Of a DNA stretch of 64,000 bases, positions 52,891-61,815 are shown one piece after another. Below the pieces are notes generated by a model, which made no database searches, had not been told where the DNA came from, and saw only the letters and a list, made by a program, of their open reading frames with translations. Origin of the DNA: Oligoflexus sp. (GTDB lineage Bacteria > Bdellovibrionota_B > Oligoflexia > Oligoflexales > Oligoflexaceae). The stretch covers positions 235,475-299,474 of the forward strand of contig JACMOC010000083.1 of the NCBI GenBank assembly GCA_014378195.1, written 5' to 3'. The translations under genes and the position numbers were made by a program. How positions within the stretch are numbered: position 1 is the first letter of the stretch; each line of letters starts with the position of its first letter.

Positions 52891-53391
52891 ATGAGAATCT
52901 TTCCAAAGTCACGCCTTGAAGATGACAATGCCTTAACTCCCCAATGTATTCTGGCCGGTTTATTACTCGCAGTTAAAGGCCAGACCCACAGTAATGATGA
53001 GCTGATGCACTTGTCGTCCTGCCTGGCTGGGCCGTCCGCTGACAACTACATGGTACGCAGCGACGAACTCAAAGGCCTCATTCAGAACTCGAACCGCATC
53101 CTCTCTGAAATGGGTCTCGATGCGTTTTTGGAACAATCATCTCCGCTTCTTACGTATAAACAAAAGCTCGCTACACTGTTGACCATCATGGACCTTTGCA
53201 TGGTCGAAAATTCGCTCCTCGATGGCGAACGGGACGTCTTTGAGCAGATACGTATGGGCTTTGGTATTGCCGAGGATGATTTGAGACCCTTTGAAGAGAT
53301 GTTGATCCTTAAAAATGAAGCCAGCATCCGACTCAATGTTATGCCAACTTCATACAATAGGGCAGCGGAAGGCTTCCGCTCTTTGTGTTAA
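52891..53391 (+). CDS. TerB-like protein
   Basis: A 166-residue soluble helical protein. LATLLTIMDLCMVENSLLDGERDVFEQIRMGFGIAEDDLRPFE fits the TerB/DjlA-N acidic helix pattern (D.e.d..E...l..i...lgl...d). TerB domains bind metal or protein partners in stress responses, but the role here is unknown. ATG 52891 has GAGGGA about six bases upstream; an ATG 15 bases earlier is in frame. Its 3' end is 11 bases from the convergent pldA gene. Confidence 0.7.
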   Translation: MRIFPKSRLEDDNALTPQCILAGLLLAVKGQTHSNDELMHLSSCLAGPSADNYMVRSDELKGLIQNSNRILSEMGLDAFLEQSSPLLTYKQKLATLLTIMDLCMVENSLLDGERDVFEQIRMGFGIAEDDLRPFEEMLILKNEASIRLNVMPTSYNRAAEGFRSLC

Positions 53392-53401
53392 CAACCTGCG
53401 G

Positions 53402-54220
53402 TTAAAAGTTGAATCCTATGCGGTAGCTGTGAGTCTTGTGGTTGTAGATGACCAGAGATTCCATGTAACCGTAATAATATTGGACCATGAGATAGGGCAT
53501 AAAACCGAAGAGCCTTGCTCTGTACTTTATGCTCATCTCCAAGGCTCCGTTGCCTATCTTTTGACTGTTGCCGCCGCCTGGGTAAAAGGCGAGTGAGGCC
53601 TCGGCTTTACGTGGGAAATATAAGGAATCCACACCTTGTATCTTGAACTGCGTAGACCACCAGCCCATATAATTAATAATATCTCGATTATTCACCCAAT
53701 CAACATCGTAGACCCGGTAGAGTTTCAGATTCCAGTTAACCTCGTATTTGCCCATCCCAAATCCCATCTCCGTATCGGCATAAACTCGATCAACCGAGCG
53801 TGATGTCGGCCCATCTTTGCCGTTGCTTCTGTGTTCAATCCCTAGACGCATAAAGCGTACAAAGTGTTCGTCGATCACCCACTCGTAATAAAGTTCTGGG
53901 TTGTAGTTGATGTCGCTGAAAGGTGAGGAATCCGCCCCGAGACGCCAAAACATTTGCTGCGTATATCCCAAAAAGAGATTTTCCGTTTTTAACGGCCTCA
54001 GCTTAAGGCTGAATTGTACCTTTGTATCCGGCTTGCCACTGAGGAAATAGATATCACGATGTTTAAAGATATTGTCGTCGTCCTCTTCCTTGACTCTCTC
54101 AAGTTCGGGTGACACGGACAAGGAAGGCGTCGTATTCGTAGGAAGTTCCAAGGCAAGGGCGCGTGACGTGAGACAGAGCACAGAAAACACAGACAGAAGC
54201 CAGAGCGCAAAAACTTTCAT
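53402..54220 (-). CDS. pldA: outer-membrane phospholipase A (OMPLA)
   Basis: Hydrolyses phospholipids in the outer leaflet of the outer membrane; calcium-dependent and active as a dimer in E. coli. The 272-residue precursor has a signal peptide (MKVFALWLLSVFSVLCLTSR, ALA). The catalytic region GIEHRSNGKDGPTSRSVDR aligns with E. coli LEHDSNG...SRSWNR: His H130 and Ser S132 are kept, while the third triad residue Asn is Asp here (D144). NYNPELYYE and YYYGYMESLVIYN are typical. The C-terminal residue is Phe, as in barrels. ATG 54220 has GAAGG upstream; two upstream starts lack a ribosome site. Confidence 0.9.
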   Translation of the reverse strand: MKVFALWLLSVFSVLCLTSRALALELPTNTTPSLSVSPELERVKEEDDDNIFKHRDIYFLSGKPDTKVQFSLKLRPLKTENLFLGYTQQMFWRLGADSSPFSDINYNPELYYEWVIDEHFVRFMRLGIEHRSNGKDGPTSRSVDRVYADTEMGFGMGKYEVNWNLKLYRVYDVDWVNNRDIINYMGWWSTQFKIQGVDSLYFPRKAEASLAFYPGGGNSQKIGNGALEMSIKYRARLFGFMPYLMVQYYYGYMESLVIYNHKTHSYRIGFNF

Positions 54221-54697
54221 TCCGACAGCCTTCATTAGGTGCAACGTTTTTCAGGGAGCCGAGAGAAGTTTAGGCGTTTGGTAGGGTGAATAGCAAACAT
54301 TACCGTAGAAAAAGACCGAGTAAGTATATGTAACGATACGTATAAGCCTTAAATATGAATTTAATTTACCAAATTTTATTGTACTTAAATGAATATTTCT
54401 TGAACAATTTTGAATTTTAAGAGGGGTGGACCGGAAGTCATGTGTGAACTTTTTATGCCGGTAAGGCTTGGTAGGTATTGATCTAACAGTGTCTGGAGTT
54501 GCCCGGTCGCTTACGTCTATTCTTGCTCCAGATTAAGCCCTGCTGTGTCAGATATAACCGCGAGACAGTTTAATACGCTCCCCGCCCAGCGGTGAAACAT
54601 ATTTCAGCAACGAGTGGGATATAAATCGGGGAATGGCTGACTTAGGCCTTGCTAATCAACCTTTGTTTTCCGTTTTTCGAGAAATACTTAAGAGAAT
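54221..54697. other. 477-base AT-rich intergenic region
   Basis: No open frame with a ribosome site was found. A very AT-rich stretch (about 54350-54415) suits a promoter for pldA or a DNA-bending region. A pair of seven-base arms (TCTGGAG at 54493-54499, CTCCAGA at 54537-54543) encloses a 37-base loop; I give it no function. Confidence 0.5.
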
Positions 54698-55606
54698 TTA
54701 GTGATAGAAAAATTTCGTATCATGAAGATTTGTCTGGAATTGGGAGATAAGATCTCTAACGTCTCTTGAAGGTACACTTTCTTTTCGGTGAATCGCATAA
54801 AATGATTGAAATATTCTTGGAAACTCAAAAACAATGCGAAGTTTTCGATCTTTGATTTCGTTTAGCACACCAATTTTTGGAATTATCGCTGCACCTTCAC
54901 CTTTAAGAGCGAGGAGTCTCAAAAGGGCAATGTCATCGACTTCACCCAAAAACCTCGGACTTGAATGTTCTGTTTGAAAGATGTCTTCAATCTCGGAGCG
55001 AAGGTCGGATAGAATGCTGGGTATAAATAATGGGCCATCCAAATGAGTCTTAAGCGATTTTGTCTTCTTCTCAGTGCTTGTGGACTGCACTAAAACGATG
55101 GGCGTTTTTCCTAAAAAGGAGGAAATAAAACTGTCGGATGAATCCGAGGGACGGTTATTGGTAGTTAGGATGACGTCCAACCGATATTGTTCTAAGAACT
55201 GAATGAGTTGATTAAAGGATCCTGTCAGAATCTCAAAATTAATATCCTTTCTCGATAGAATAGGCTTTAGAAATTCGAGTTGAAAGTTTCTCGACAAACC
55301 AGTTAATGCCCCTATGCGTATCGTCTTCTGAACAGGGCTATTGCCCATCGTCCAATTCTTAAGCTCACTTCCCAGTTTGAAAATCTGGTTCGCAAAATCA
55401 AATACGACTTTGCCTTGCTCCGTGACGACAAGGCTGCGCCTTCTGCCTCGTTCAATCAGGGTCATGCCGAGATCAACTTCCAGATTTCGAATCTGTTCAC
55501 TGATGGCAGACTGAGATATTTTTAAGGCTTCGGCTGCTCGTGTAAAACCCTTCAGACGCACGACGTTCCAAAAATAGAAGAGATGGTGATAGTTGAGCCA
55601 ATTCAT
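54698..55606 (-). CDS. LysR-family regulator, likely of dabBA
   Basis: A 302-residue LysR protein whose N-terminus (MNWLNYHHLFYFWNVVRLKG) resembles NhaR, with the helix-turn-helix in KISQSAISEQIRNLE. The effector domain is the usual size. It is divergent from dabB with about 145 bases between them, which hold a LysR-type box. DabAB operons in autotrophs often sit beside LysR genes, so control of dabBA is the likely job. ATG 55606 fits the family start; ATG 55627 is seven codons further upstream. Confidence 0.88.
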   Translation of the reverse strand: MNWLNYHHLFYFWNVVRLKGFTRAAEALKISQSAISEQIRNLEVDLGMTLIERGRRRSLVVTEQGKVVFDFANQIFKLGSELKNWTMGNSPVQKTIRIGALTGLSRNFQLEFLKPILSRKDINFEILTGSFNQLIQFLEQYRLDVILTTNNRPSDSSDSFISSFLGKTPIVLVQSTSTEKKTKSLKTHLDGPLFIPSILSDLRSEIEDIFQTEHSSPRFLGEVDDIALLRLLALKGEGAAIIPKIGVLNEIKDRKLRIVFEFPRIFQSFYAIHRKESVPSRDVRDLISQFQTNLHDTKFFYH

Positions 55607-55636
55607 TTGATCTGTTTTTCCGATCATAAGTTAAAC

Positions 55637-55657
55637 ATTTATCTATTTTACCTAAAT
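55637..55657. promoter_or_regulatory. LysR-type box (ATTTA-N11-TAAAT) between lysR and dabB
   Basis: ATTTA, eleven bases, TAAAT: a perfect dyad containing the T-N11-A core of LysR-family sites, 31 bases from the lysR start. About 50 bases nearer dabB lies a tandem repeat GTTCGGTA-GTTCGGTA (55706-55721) that may be part of the same control region. Confidence 0.5.
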
Positions 55658-55750
55658 TACGTTTTTCCGATAGAGTAAAGTCCTGAGAATTATTGAAAAC
55701 CTACTGTTCGGTAGTTCGGTAACGTATCAGACAAAAAGGGGGAGAGTTCA

Positions 55751-57271
55751 ATGAAACAAGTGTTCTACATAAGATCGATCATGAGCGCACTGCTGCTACT
55801 TTTAATAGCCTCGATTGCCTTATTTGCATTTTATATCCATAATGGCACAAGCATCTTTACTTATGCTTCTCTTCAATCATTTCAAGCTAGTACGTATCTA
55901 ACGTTACGAGTCGATACCCTTTCGACGCTCATGTTCATGATGATTTCCTTCTTAGGGCTAAGTGTAGGCCATTATTCGCTACGCTATCTCGATGGAGATT
56001 CGAGACAAATCTATTTTTTCAGTTATCTACTGATTATAGTCCTCGCTGCATCCATGCTTGTACTTTCGGGCAATCTAGCAGTTTTCTTCTTGTCGTGGCT
56101 TGGGATAAGCGTAGCGCTTCATAGGCTTCTTCTCTACCATTCGACCCGCCCAGCGGCTGTGCGTGCAGCTAGAAAAAAAATGCTTCTAAGCCGTCTCGGT
56201 GACGTCTGTCTTCTGTTTGGAATAGGACTTATCTATAAAGTCACGCACAGTCTGGACTTCGAGACGATATTTAACTTCTTGGGCAATGAAGGGCAACGCA
56301 GCGGTACGCCTCAAAACGATGGTCTTATGACCGCGGCTACTATATGTTTTGTGTTAGGGGCTTTGATAAAGTCAGCCCAGTTTCCCCTTCATTTCTGGCT
56401 TCCAGACACGATGGAAGCACCAACACCTGTGTCAGCTCTCATGCATGCTGGAGTGATTAATGCCGGAGGAATCCTCTTAATTCGTTTGAGTCCCATCCTT
56501 GAATATCACGCGGCAGCCAATCTGATTCTGACGGTTATGGGTGCTCTGACAGCGGTATACGGGTCTCTTGTCATGGTGACGCAAAATAACATCAAGAAAA
56601 AACTCGCCTATTCAACGATCAGCCAAATGGGACTCATGATATTCACCTGTGGTGTTGGCGCTTATTCATTAGCCATTTTTCACATCGTTGCGCATAGCAT
56701 ATACAAGGCACATGCTTTTATGAGTACCGGCTACCTTGTCGAACAAAGAATCAAACATTCCTTCGAACCAAAAGCTATTGGTTTTGCGCCTTTCTGGGGA
56801 ATCGTGTCCGCGGCGAGTCTTCTCGTCATTTTGGGAGCAAGCTGGAGGACGGGCGAGTTTTTTCCATACTGTCTCTATATTTCAATATGCCTTTTGGGTT
56901 TTTCACAGACCCTCATCAATTTCAAGCTGCCAGCCCAGCCTTTAACAAGGGCTTCGGCCCTGGCGATAGGCTCGACTTTAAGCCTGGCTCTTTTGCTCTG
57001 TCTTCTCTTTGAACTTCTTCTCTCGATCGAGTTTGAACATAAAGACAGAATTAACGTTGGAATGACTTTGAGTTCCAATGCACTCTTCGCCGGTATTCTT
57101 GGCTTCTTGATTTTTGTCGGCGGCTTCTGGTTGTCCCAAAAATTACTGCAACCTTCATCCTCATTCGCGCAGAGGCTCTACATGCGTCTATGGAACGATT
57201 CCTATCTTAGCCTTAAAAGTACAGCTCTCCTTGGGTACCTTTGGCCCGCTCACTCTCGTTCGATTCGTTGA
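55751..57271 (+). CDS. dabB: inorganic carbon accumulation membrane subunit (NuoL/MrpA-like)
   Basis: The membrane subunit of the DAB inorganic-carbon uptake complex. The 506-residue protein has about 13 hydrophobic segments and the proton-channel signature of NuoL/MrpA antiporter-like subunits: FPLHFWLPDTMEAPTPVSALMHAG, the charged Lys in GALIKSAQ, and KKKLAYSTISQMG. It is shorter than NuoL (about 600) and lacks the long C-terminal lateral helix, as DabB does. It is thought to couple a cation gradient to CO2 hydration by DabA. GGGGGAGAG precedes the ATG; dabA starts 13 bases after its stop. Confidence 0.88.
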   Translation: MKQVFYIRSIMSALLLLLIASIALFAFYIHNGTSIFTYASLQSFQASTYLTLRVDTLSTLMFMMISFLGLSVGHYSLRYLDGDSRQIYFFSYLLIIVLAASMLVLSGNLAVFFLSWLGISVALHRLLLYHSTRPAAVRAARKKMLLSRLGDVCLLFGIGLIYKVTHSLDFETIFNFLGNEGQRSGTPQNDGLMTAATICFVLGALIKSAQFPLHFWLPDTMEAPTPVSALMHAGVINAGGILLIRLSPILEYHAAANLILTVMGALTAVYGSLVMVTQNNIKKKLAYSTISQMGLMIFTCGVGAYSLAIFHIVAHSIYKAHAFMSTGYLVEQRIKHSFEPKAIGFAPFWGIVSAASLLVILGASWRTGEFFPYCLYISICLLGFSQTLINFKLPAQPLTRASALAIGSTLSLALLLCLLFELLLSIEFEHKDRINVGMTLSSNALFAGILGFLIFVGGFWLSQKLLQPSSSFAQRLYMRLWNDSYLSLKSTALLGYLWPAHSRSIR

Positions 57272-57283
57272 AAGGAGAATCTT

Positions 57284-59755
57284 ATGCTCAGGACATTCAC
57301 GACGAAAGAACCCGCAATCGCAGAACGAACCCTCAATGGACGGTCGAGATCCGACATGCAAGAAACAATCAGAAAATCGCTTGATCTTTCATTTCCAAGC
57401 TGGCCTTTGCAAAATGCAGTCGCAGTGAATCCTTTTTGGAATTTTAGTGATCGGCATTTCGCTGATGTCATGGACGAACTTTCTCCTGTTTTGCACACTG
57501 ATCTTTACATGCCTGTTTCTTTCTACATGAAAAAGTATCGCGACGGATCCATTACGGAGACCGCCTTGCTTCTGGCGATCGATGCTGAGGCAAAAATCTA
57601 TCCCGACTTGCAGTGCAATATCGAAACATTTTTGGATTGGAGTCGACAAGGTGATGCGCCATCCGACGATACTCTAGTTTTCTCCGAATTTCTTGATCGG
57701 AAGAAGGGAGGAGGTTGGGGTGAGTTCTTTCAGAATCAAGCTGCAAAATATGCAGCAGCGTATTTTGATTGCGACCAGGCTCTCGTGAAATTTCCATGGA
57801 AAGAAAAGAGTTTTTGGCAGGCGTGGAAGGCTGCCATGCTTATCGACCGTTCACTGATTGTCAGAAAGATAAATGCCTTCGATCGATATCTCAGCGAATT
57901 CGATGCAATCGAATCTTTCGATCACATCATGCCTCTCCTCAAGCGGATTGGGTTAGATTCATCGGCTACGAACTCTCTGTATTTTTCCAGACTTCTCGCT
58001 CGTAACATCGGATGGGCGAGTCAGTTTCGAATCAAGGAATGGAGTCTCTCTGACAAAGAACATGGCAAGGAATATCTCCTTGATTTTTTGCTCGCTCTCT
58101 TTGCGTACGATTATATTTTGATTCGCCATGCTATGGATCACGATGCGGTCAACTTAGCTGATTGGAGGCAGACCTTCCTTTCTGGGACAACGGCAGAACA
58201 TGGCAAGCAAAGATCTGCCGTCCGACGGATTTGGCAAAATGCCCTTGAGATTTCCCATCAAAGATCGGTTGTGGAAAAGATCGTGATTGGGCAGATGGAG
58301 GTCGTCCCTCCAAAATATCAAATGATTTTTTGTATTGACGTCCGGTCTGAGCCGTTAAGACGGTCCCTTGAGATGACCTCGCCAGATGTTTCCACCGTTG
58401 GTTTCGCTGGCTTCTTCGGACTCGCCATAGAATTTGTCGATGTGGCCTCGACGAAAGACAGCCATCGATTGCCCGTCCTTCTAAGGCCCAACTGGAGAGT
58501 GAGAGAAGATCGCCTGGACACTTCTGTTTACACAACTCTTGCCACCAGACAAAGCAGCCAATATTTTTTAAACTTTAGAAAAGCATCCTTCGCTTCCTTT
58601 CTATTTGTGGAGCTTTTCGGTATTTTTTCACTATTGCAGATGCTGGGTCATCTTCTAAAAAGCCTTCTCCCTACACCAGTGGAGAAGAAGCTGGCAGGAG
58701 ATTTTGGGCGATCAGGCGTTTCACGAATGTCGATTACCGACCTCGACGATATAAAAATTGATACCGACTCGCAGGCCCAAGTTCTGGCCGGAATTCTTAA
58801 ACATCTCGGTTTGAAAGATAAATTGGGAAGGCTAGTCGTTATCACTGGACATGGCAGCGTCACGACCAACAATATGTTTGCCTCGGTGCTCAAGTGCGGC
58901 GCCTGTGGCGGGCACTCCGGCGATGTCAATGCTCGACTTTTGAGTTCTATGTTAAACAATCCTGAGATCCGATCCAAGCTTGAGAACCACAAAATATTCA
59001 TTCCGAAAGAGACCTGGTTTTTATCGGCTATCCACGAAACCGTCAGCGATAAGTTGCTGGTTTTGGATGCAGCATCTATTCCTGCGAGTCATCGTGAGGA
59101 TCTAGCATCTTTGACCAAGATCATGACGCTTGCCTCCAAGACCTTAAACAAAAGCCAGGAAAAGGTGCGTTCCGGCCGTCTCAACTCCAGGTTACACCGT
59201 CGTATGGAAAGCTGGTCTGAACTTCGGCCCGAATGGGCCCTCGCGGGCAACGCCAGCTTCATTATAGCGCCTCGGTCCTGGACGCGAGCGATCGACCTGG
59301 GCGGACGATCTTTTCTTCATGACTACATCTGGCAAGAGGACGAAGGATTCAGCACCCTTGAACTCATACTGACCGCGCCGATGGTCGTGACAAATTGGAT
59401 CAACATGCAATACTATGCTTCCGTGGTCGCTCCCGAAGTCTACGGAGCTGGAAACAAGACCCTTCACAATCTGGTGAATGAAACCGGTGTTCAAGAAGGT
59501 AACGAAGGTGATCTTCGGGTCGGACTGCCTCTTCAGTCGGTTCATGATGGATCGAAATGGATGCATGACCCTATTCGCTTGAGCGTTTTTATTGCCGCGC
59601 CTCGCGAAGTCATTGAGAGTATTGTGAGAAAACATGAGCTTGTGCGAAACCTGGTCGAGAACGAGTGGCTCCACATGCTTCGCATCGATGAAGATAGCAA
59701 AACCATCGAACAAAGACTGCCGTCTGGAAGCTACAGAGCTTACTCGAAGTCGTGA
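57284..59755 (+). CDS. dabA: inorganic carbon accumulation subunit with carbonic-anhydrase-like site (DUF2309)
   Basis: The peripheral subunit of the DAB complex; hydrates CO2 to bicarbonate using a beta-carbonic-anhydrase-like zinc site. The 823 residues match the family. The four zinc-site residues known from Halothiobacillus DabA (C351, D353, H524, C539) are at C350 and D352 in FCIDVRSEP, H523 in ITGHGSVTTNN and C538 in LKCGACGG, offset by one. The ATG has AAAGGAG six bases upstream. It forms an operon with dabB. Activity needs the DabB coupling, which is present. Confidence 0.93.
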   Translation: MLRTFTTKEPAIAERTLNGRSRSDMQETIRKSLDLSFPSWPLQNAVAVNPFWNFSDRHFADVMDELSPVLHTDLYMPVSFYMKKYRDGSITETALLLAIDAEAKIYPDLQCNIETFLDWSRQGDAPSDDTLVFSEFLDRKKGGGWGEFFQNQAAKYAAAYFDCDQALVKFPWKEKSFWQAWKAAMLIDRSLIVRKINAFDRYLSEFDAIESFDHIMPLLKRIGLDSSATNSLYFSRLLARNIGWASQFRIKEWSLSDKEHGKEYLLDFLLALFAYDYILIRHAMDHDAVNLADWRQTFLSGTTAEHGKQRSAVRRIWQNALEISHQRSVVEKIVIGQMEVVPPKYQMIFCIDVRSEPLRRSLEMTSPDVSTVGFAGFFGLAIEFVDVASTKDSHRLPVLLRPNWRVREDRLDTSVYTTLATRQSSQYFLNFRKASFASFLFVELFGIFSLLQMLGHLLKSLLPTPVEKKLAGDFGRSGVSRMSITDLDDIKIDTDSQAQVLAGILKHLGLKDKLGRLVVITGHGSVTTNNMFASVLKCGACGGHSGDVNARLLSSMLNNPEIRSKLENHKIFIPKETWFLSAIHETVSDKLLVLDAASIPASHREDLASLTKIMTLASKTLNKSQEKVRSGRLNSRLHRRMESWSELRPEWALAGNASFIIAPRSWTRAIDLGGRSFLHDYIWQEDEGFSTLELILTAPMVVTNWINMQYYASVVAPEVYGAGNKTLHNLVNETGVQEGNEGDLRVGLPLQSVHDGSKWMHDPIRLSVFIAAPREVIESIVRKHELVRNLVENEWLHMLRIDEDSKTIEQRLPSGSYRAYSKS

Positions 59756-59889
59756 AGCAGAGCCTCAGCCGACCCTGACAGAAATATTTGGAAGGATAGA
59801 AAAATATGGATCTTCCGGATGTATAAACAAAGATAGCGATCTTCAAAGGCCAACATCGTCGAGGGACCTGTTTCGCAGCAAGGAGGCTT

Positions 59890-59955
59890 ATGGCCTGCGA
59901 CATGGGATCGGCTCGGCCAAGCGGCCGCGAGTTGGACGAATTTGCCACTCGGTAA
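59890..59955 (+). CDS. possible 21-residue small ORF between dabA and purK
   Basis: ATG-GCC-TGC... to TAA, encoding MACDMGSARPSGRELDEFATR, with AAGGAGG three bases upstream. The Shine-Dalgarno match is very good but its spacing is short, and no homologue is known to me. The 252-base gap between dabA and purK otherwise shows nothing coding. It may be chance. Confidence 0.25.
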   Translation: MACDMGSARPSGRELDEFATR

Positions 59956-60007
59956 CTAGTGTTCCCCTTGCAGAACAGAAATCATTGGGCCCTCAGGAGA
60001 AGAACCT

Positions 60008-61294
60008 GTGCATGATGCAAATACGGAAGACGCTTTGAAACCCTCATCTAACGCAAGGATTCTAGGGATTCTAGGGGGTGGTCAGCTTGCCTATTTTTTG
60101 GCTCTCGCTGCTAGGAGACTTGGTTTTAAGATCGTCGTTCTTTCCGACGATCCCTCGCATCTTTGCCAATCGCTGACCGAGGAACCGCAATCGGAATTGA
60201 AATCGTCTCGAAAGCTTCTGGCCGAAGCTTGTGAGCTCATCATTACTGAGAATGAAAATGATGTGGCTGGTTTTCTGATTGAGATAAGTAAGGACATGCA
60301 AAAGAAGCTAAGACCTTCGGTTGATGTTCTGACAATCTTTGCTGACAAAGGTAGACAGAAGCAATGGTTGGCGGCGAACGGCATCGAAAGCTCGCAGTTT
60401 GAGATGTTTGCGGCCCAGTCTCAAGATCCTGTGGATTGGCTTAAACAACAGAGTCATAATTTCCCCCGCGGGTTTGTTTTGAAATGGACCCAGGGTGGTT
60501 ATGACGGCCGCGGTGTTTGCTTTGCCCGATCCGCTAAGCAAAAAAGTACGGAACGAAAACGGCTTTTACGTTTCATGGATAAAGGATTGCAGCGTGAAGG
60601 CGAAGTCTACGCGGAGGCGTTGGTTGATTTTTCTTGTGAATTGTCTCTCGTCGCAACCCGTGCGGAATCCGGTCAGATAGTATTTTATCCCTTGGTCTTA
60701 AGTCGACAGGAGGGTGGCGTGTGCCGATTGGTTCGTGGGCCAGCCCGTCAGTTTGAGAATCTTCAGGGTATCGAGGAAAAGGCACGGGAAATTGCTCAAA
60801 AGATTGGCAAAGAGTCGCAATTAACTGGTACGTATGCCATCGAATTCTTTTTGCTAAAGGATGGGCTTCTCCTCGTCAACGAGATTGCTCCCCGTGTTCA
60901 TAATTCCGGCCATTTTTCACTTAATTGGGGATCGTGTTCCCAATTTGAAAATCATGTCCGGGCCATCTCTGGACAGGAGCTACGATCTCCTGAAGCTGAC
61001 GGGTGTTTTGCCATGCTTAATATTTTAGGACCAGAGACTTACCTTGGACATGCTAACGCTCCAAGTCTCCAGCTTGATGGCTGCACGCTCCATTGGTATG
61101 GCAAATCACAAATGAGACCAGGCCGAAAAATGGGGCATTTTAATTTAGTCGCGGAAGATCCTGAGAAGCTTATGCAGCGACTTTTGATTCTTGAGAATGC
61201 TTTAGAATCATGGACTAACCACTATGTCGTTACGAAAGGTGATGCCAATGCCGATACGAACAAAAGTAGCCGTAGTTATGGGAAGCGATTCTGA
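60008..61294 (+). CDS. purK: N5-carboxyaminoimidazole ribonucleotide synthase
   Basis: Uses ATP and bicarbonate to carboxylate AIR to N5-CAIR in purine synthesis. A 428-residue ATP-grasp protein: Rossmann-like start [19 protein letters not shown], glycine-rich loop [16 protein letters not shown], metal site [24 protein letters not shown]. It is somewhat longer than E. coli PurK (355) because of insertions and a C-terminal tail that overlaps purE by 47 bases. GTG start with AGGAG seven bases upstream. The substrate bicarbonate links it to the upstream dabBA genes. Confidence 0.93.
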   Translation: MHDANTEDALKPSSNARILGILGGGQLAYFLALAARRLGFKIVVLSDDPSHLCQSLTEEPQSELKSSRKLLAEACELIITENENDVAGFLIEISKDMQKKLRPSVDVLTIFADKGRQKQWLAANGIESSQFEMFAAQSQDPVDWLKQQSHNFPRGFVLKWTQGGYDGRGVCFARSAKQKSTERKRLLRFMDKGLQREGEVYAEALVDFSCELSLVATRAESGQIVFYPLVLSRQEGGVCRLVRGPARQFENLQGIEEKAREIAQKIGKESQLTGTYAIEFFLLKDGLLLVNEIAPRVHNSGHFSLNWGSCSQFENHVRAISGQELRSPEADGCFAMLNILGPETYLGHANAPSLQLDGCTLHWYGKSQMRPGRKMGHFNLVAEDPEKLMQRLLILENALESWTNHYVVTKGDANADTNKSSRSYGKRF

Positions 61295-61766
61295 TTTCAC
61301 GGTGATGAATGCTGCCCTTGAAGCCCTCCACGCCTTGGACATACCTTATGTCTTGAGGGTTGTATCGGCCCATCGCACGCCATTGCTTATGTATGAGTTT
61401 GCTCAATCGGCGGATGAGTCGGGGATTGGAGTTATTATTGCCGGTGCAGGTGGAGCTGCGCATCTTCCTGGTATGCTTGCCGCGCTCACTCATGTTCCTG
61501 TCATTGGAGTGCCGGTGCCGCACGGTTCACTGAATGGGCAAGATGCCCTTTATTCTATCGTTCAGATGCCCAAGGGTATACCGGTCGCTACTGTGGCCAT
61601 AGGGGGAGCTTTCAATGCAGGGATTCTCGCTGCTCAGATGTTATCAATCGGCGGTGATGAAGAGGCTCGGGCTATCAAGAGTCGTCTCATTGTCTGGAGA
61701 AAACAGCAGTCCATTCAATCCGAGGGAAAGATCCTAAAAGACCCGTTTGCAGCTGCGGATGCGTAG
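61248..61766 (+). CDS. purE: N5-CAIR mutase
   Basis: Rearranges N5-CAIR to CAIR. The 172 residues fit the class I (bacterial) enzyme: [19 protein letters not shown] with the catalytic His, [11 protein letters not shown], and [16 protein letters not shown] chose ATG 61248, with AAAGGTG about seven bases upstream; an ATG 6 bases earlier and an upstream frame to 61224 exist. It overlaps the purK end, as usual for purK/purE pairs. Confidence 0.94.
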   Translation: MPIRTKVAVVMGSDSDFTVMNAALEALHALDIPYVLRVVSAHRTPLLMYEFAQSADESGIGVIIAGAGGAAHLPGMLAALTHVPVIGVPVPHGSLNGQDALYSIVQMPKGIPVATVAIGGAFNAGILAAQMLSIGGDEEARAIKSRLIVWRKQQSIQSEGKILKDPFAAADA

Positions 61767-61815
61767 AGAGTTGTCATCTTCGTACATGTGTCAGAACCTT
61801 AGCAACGGGGGAGCC

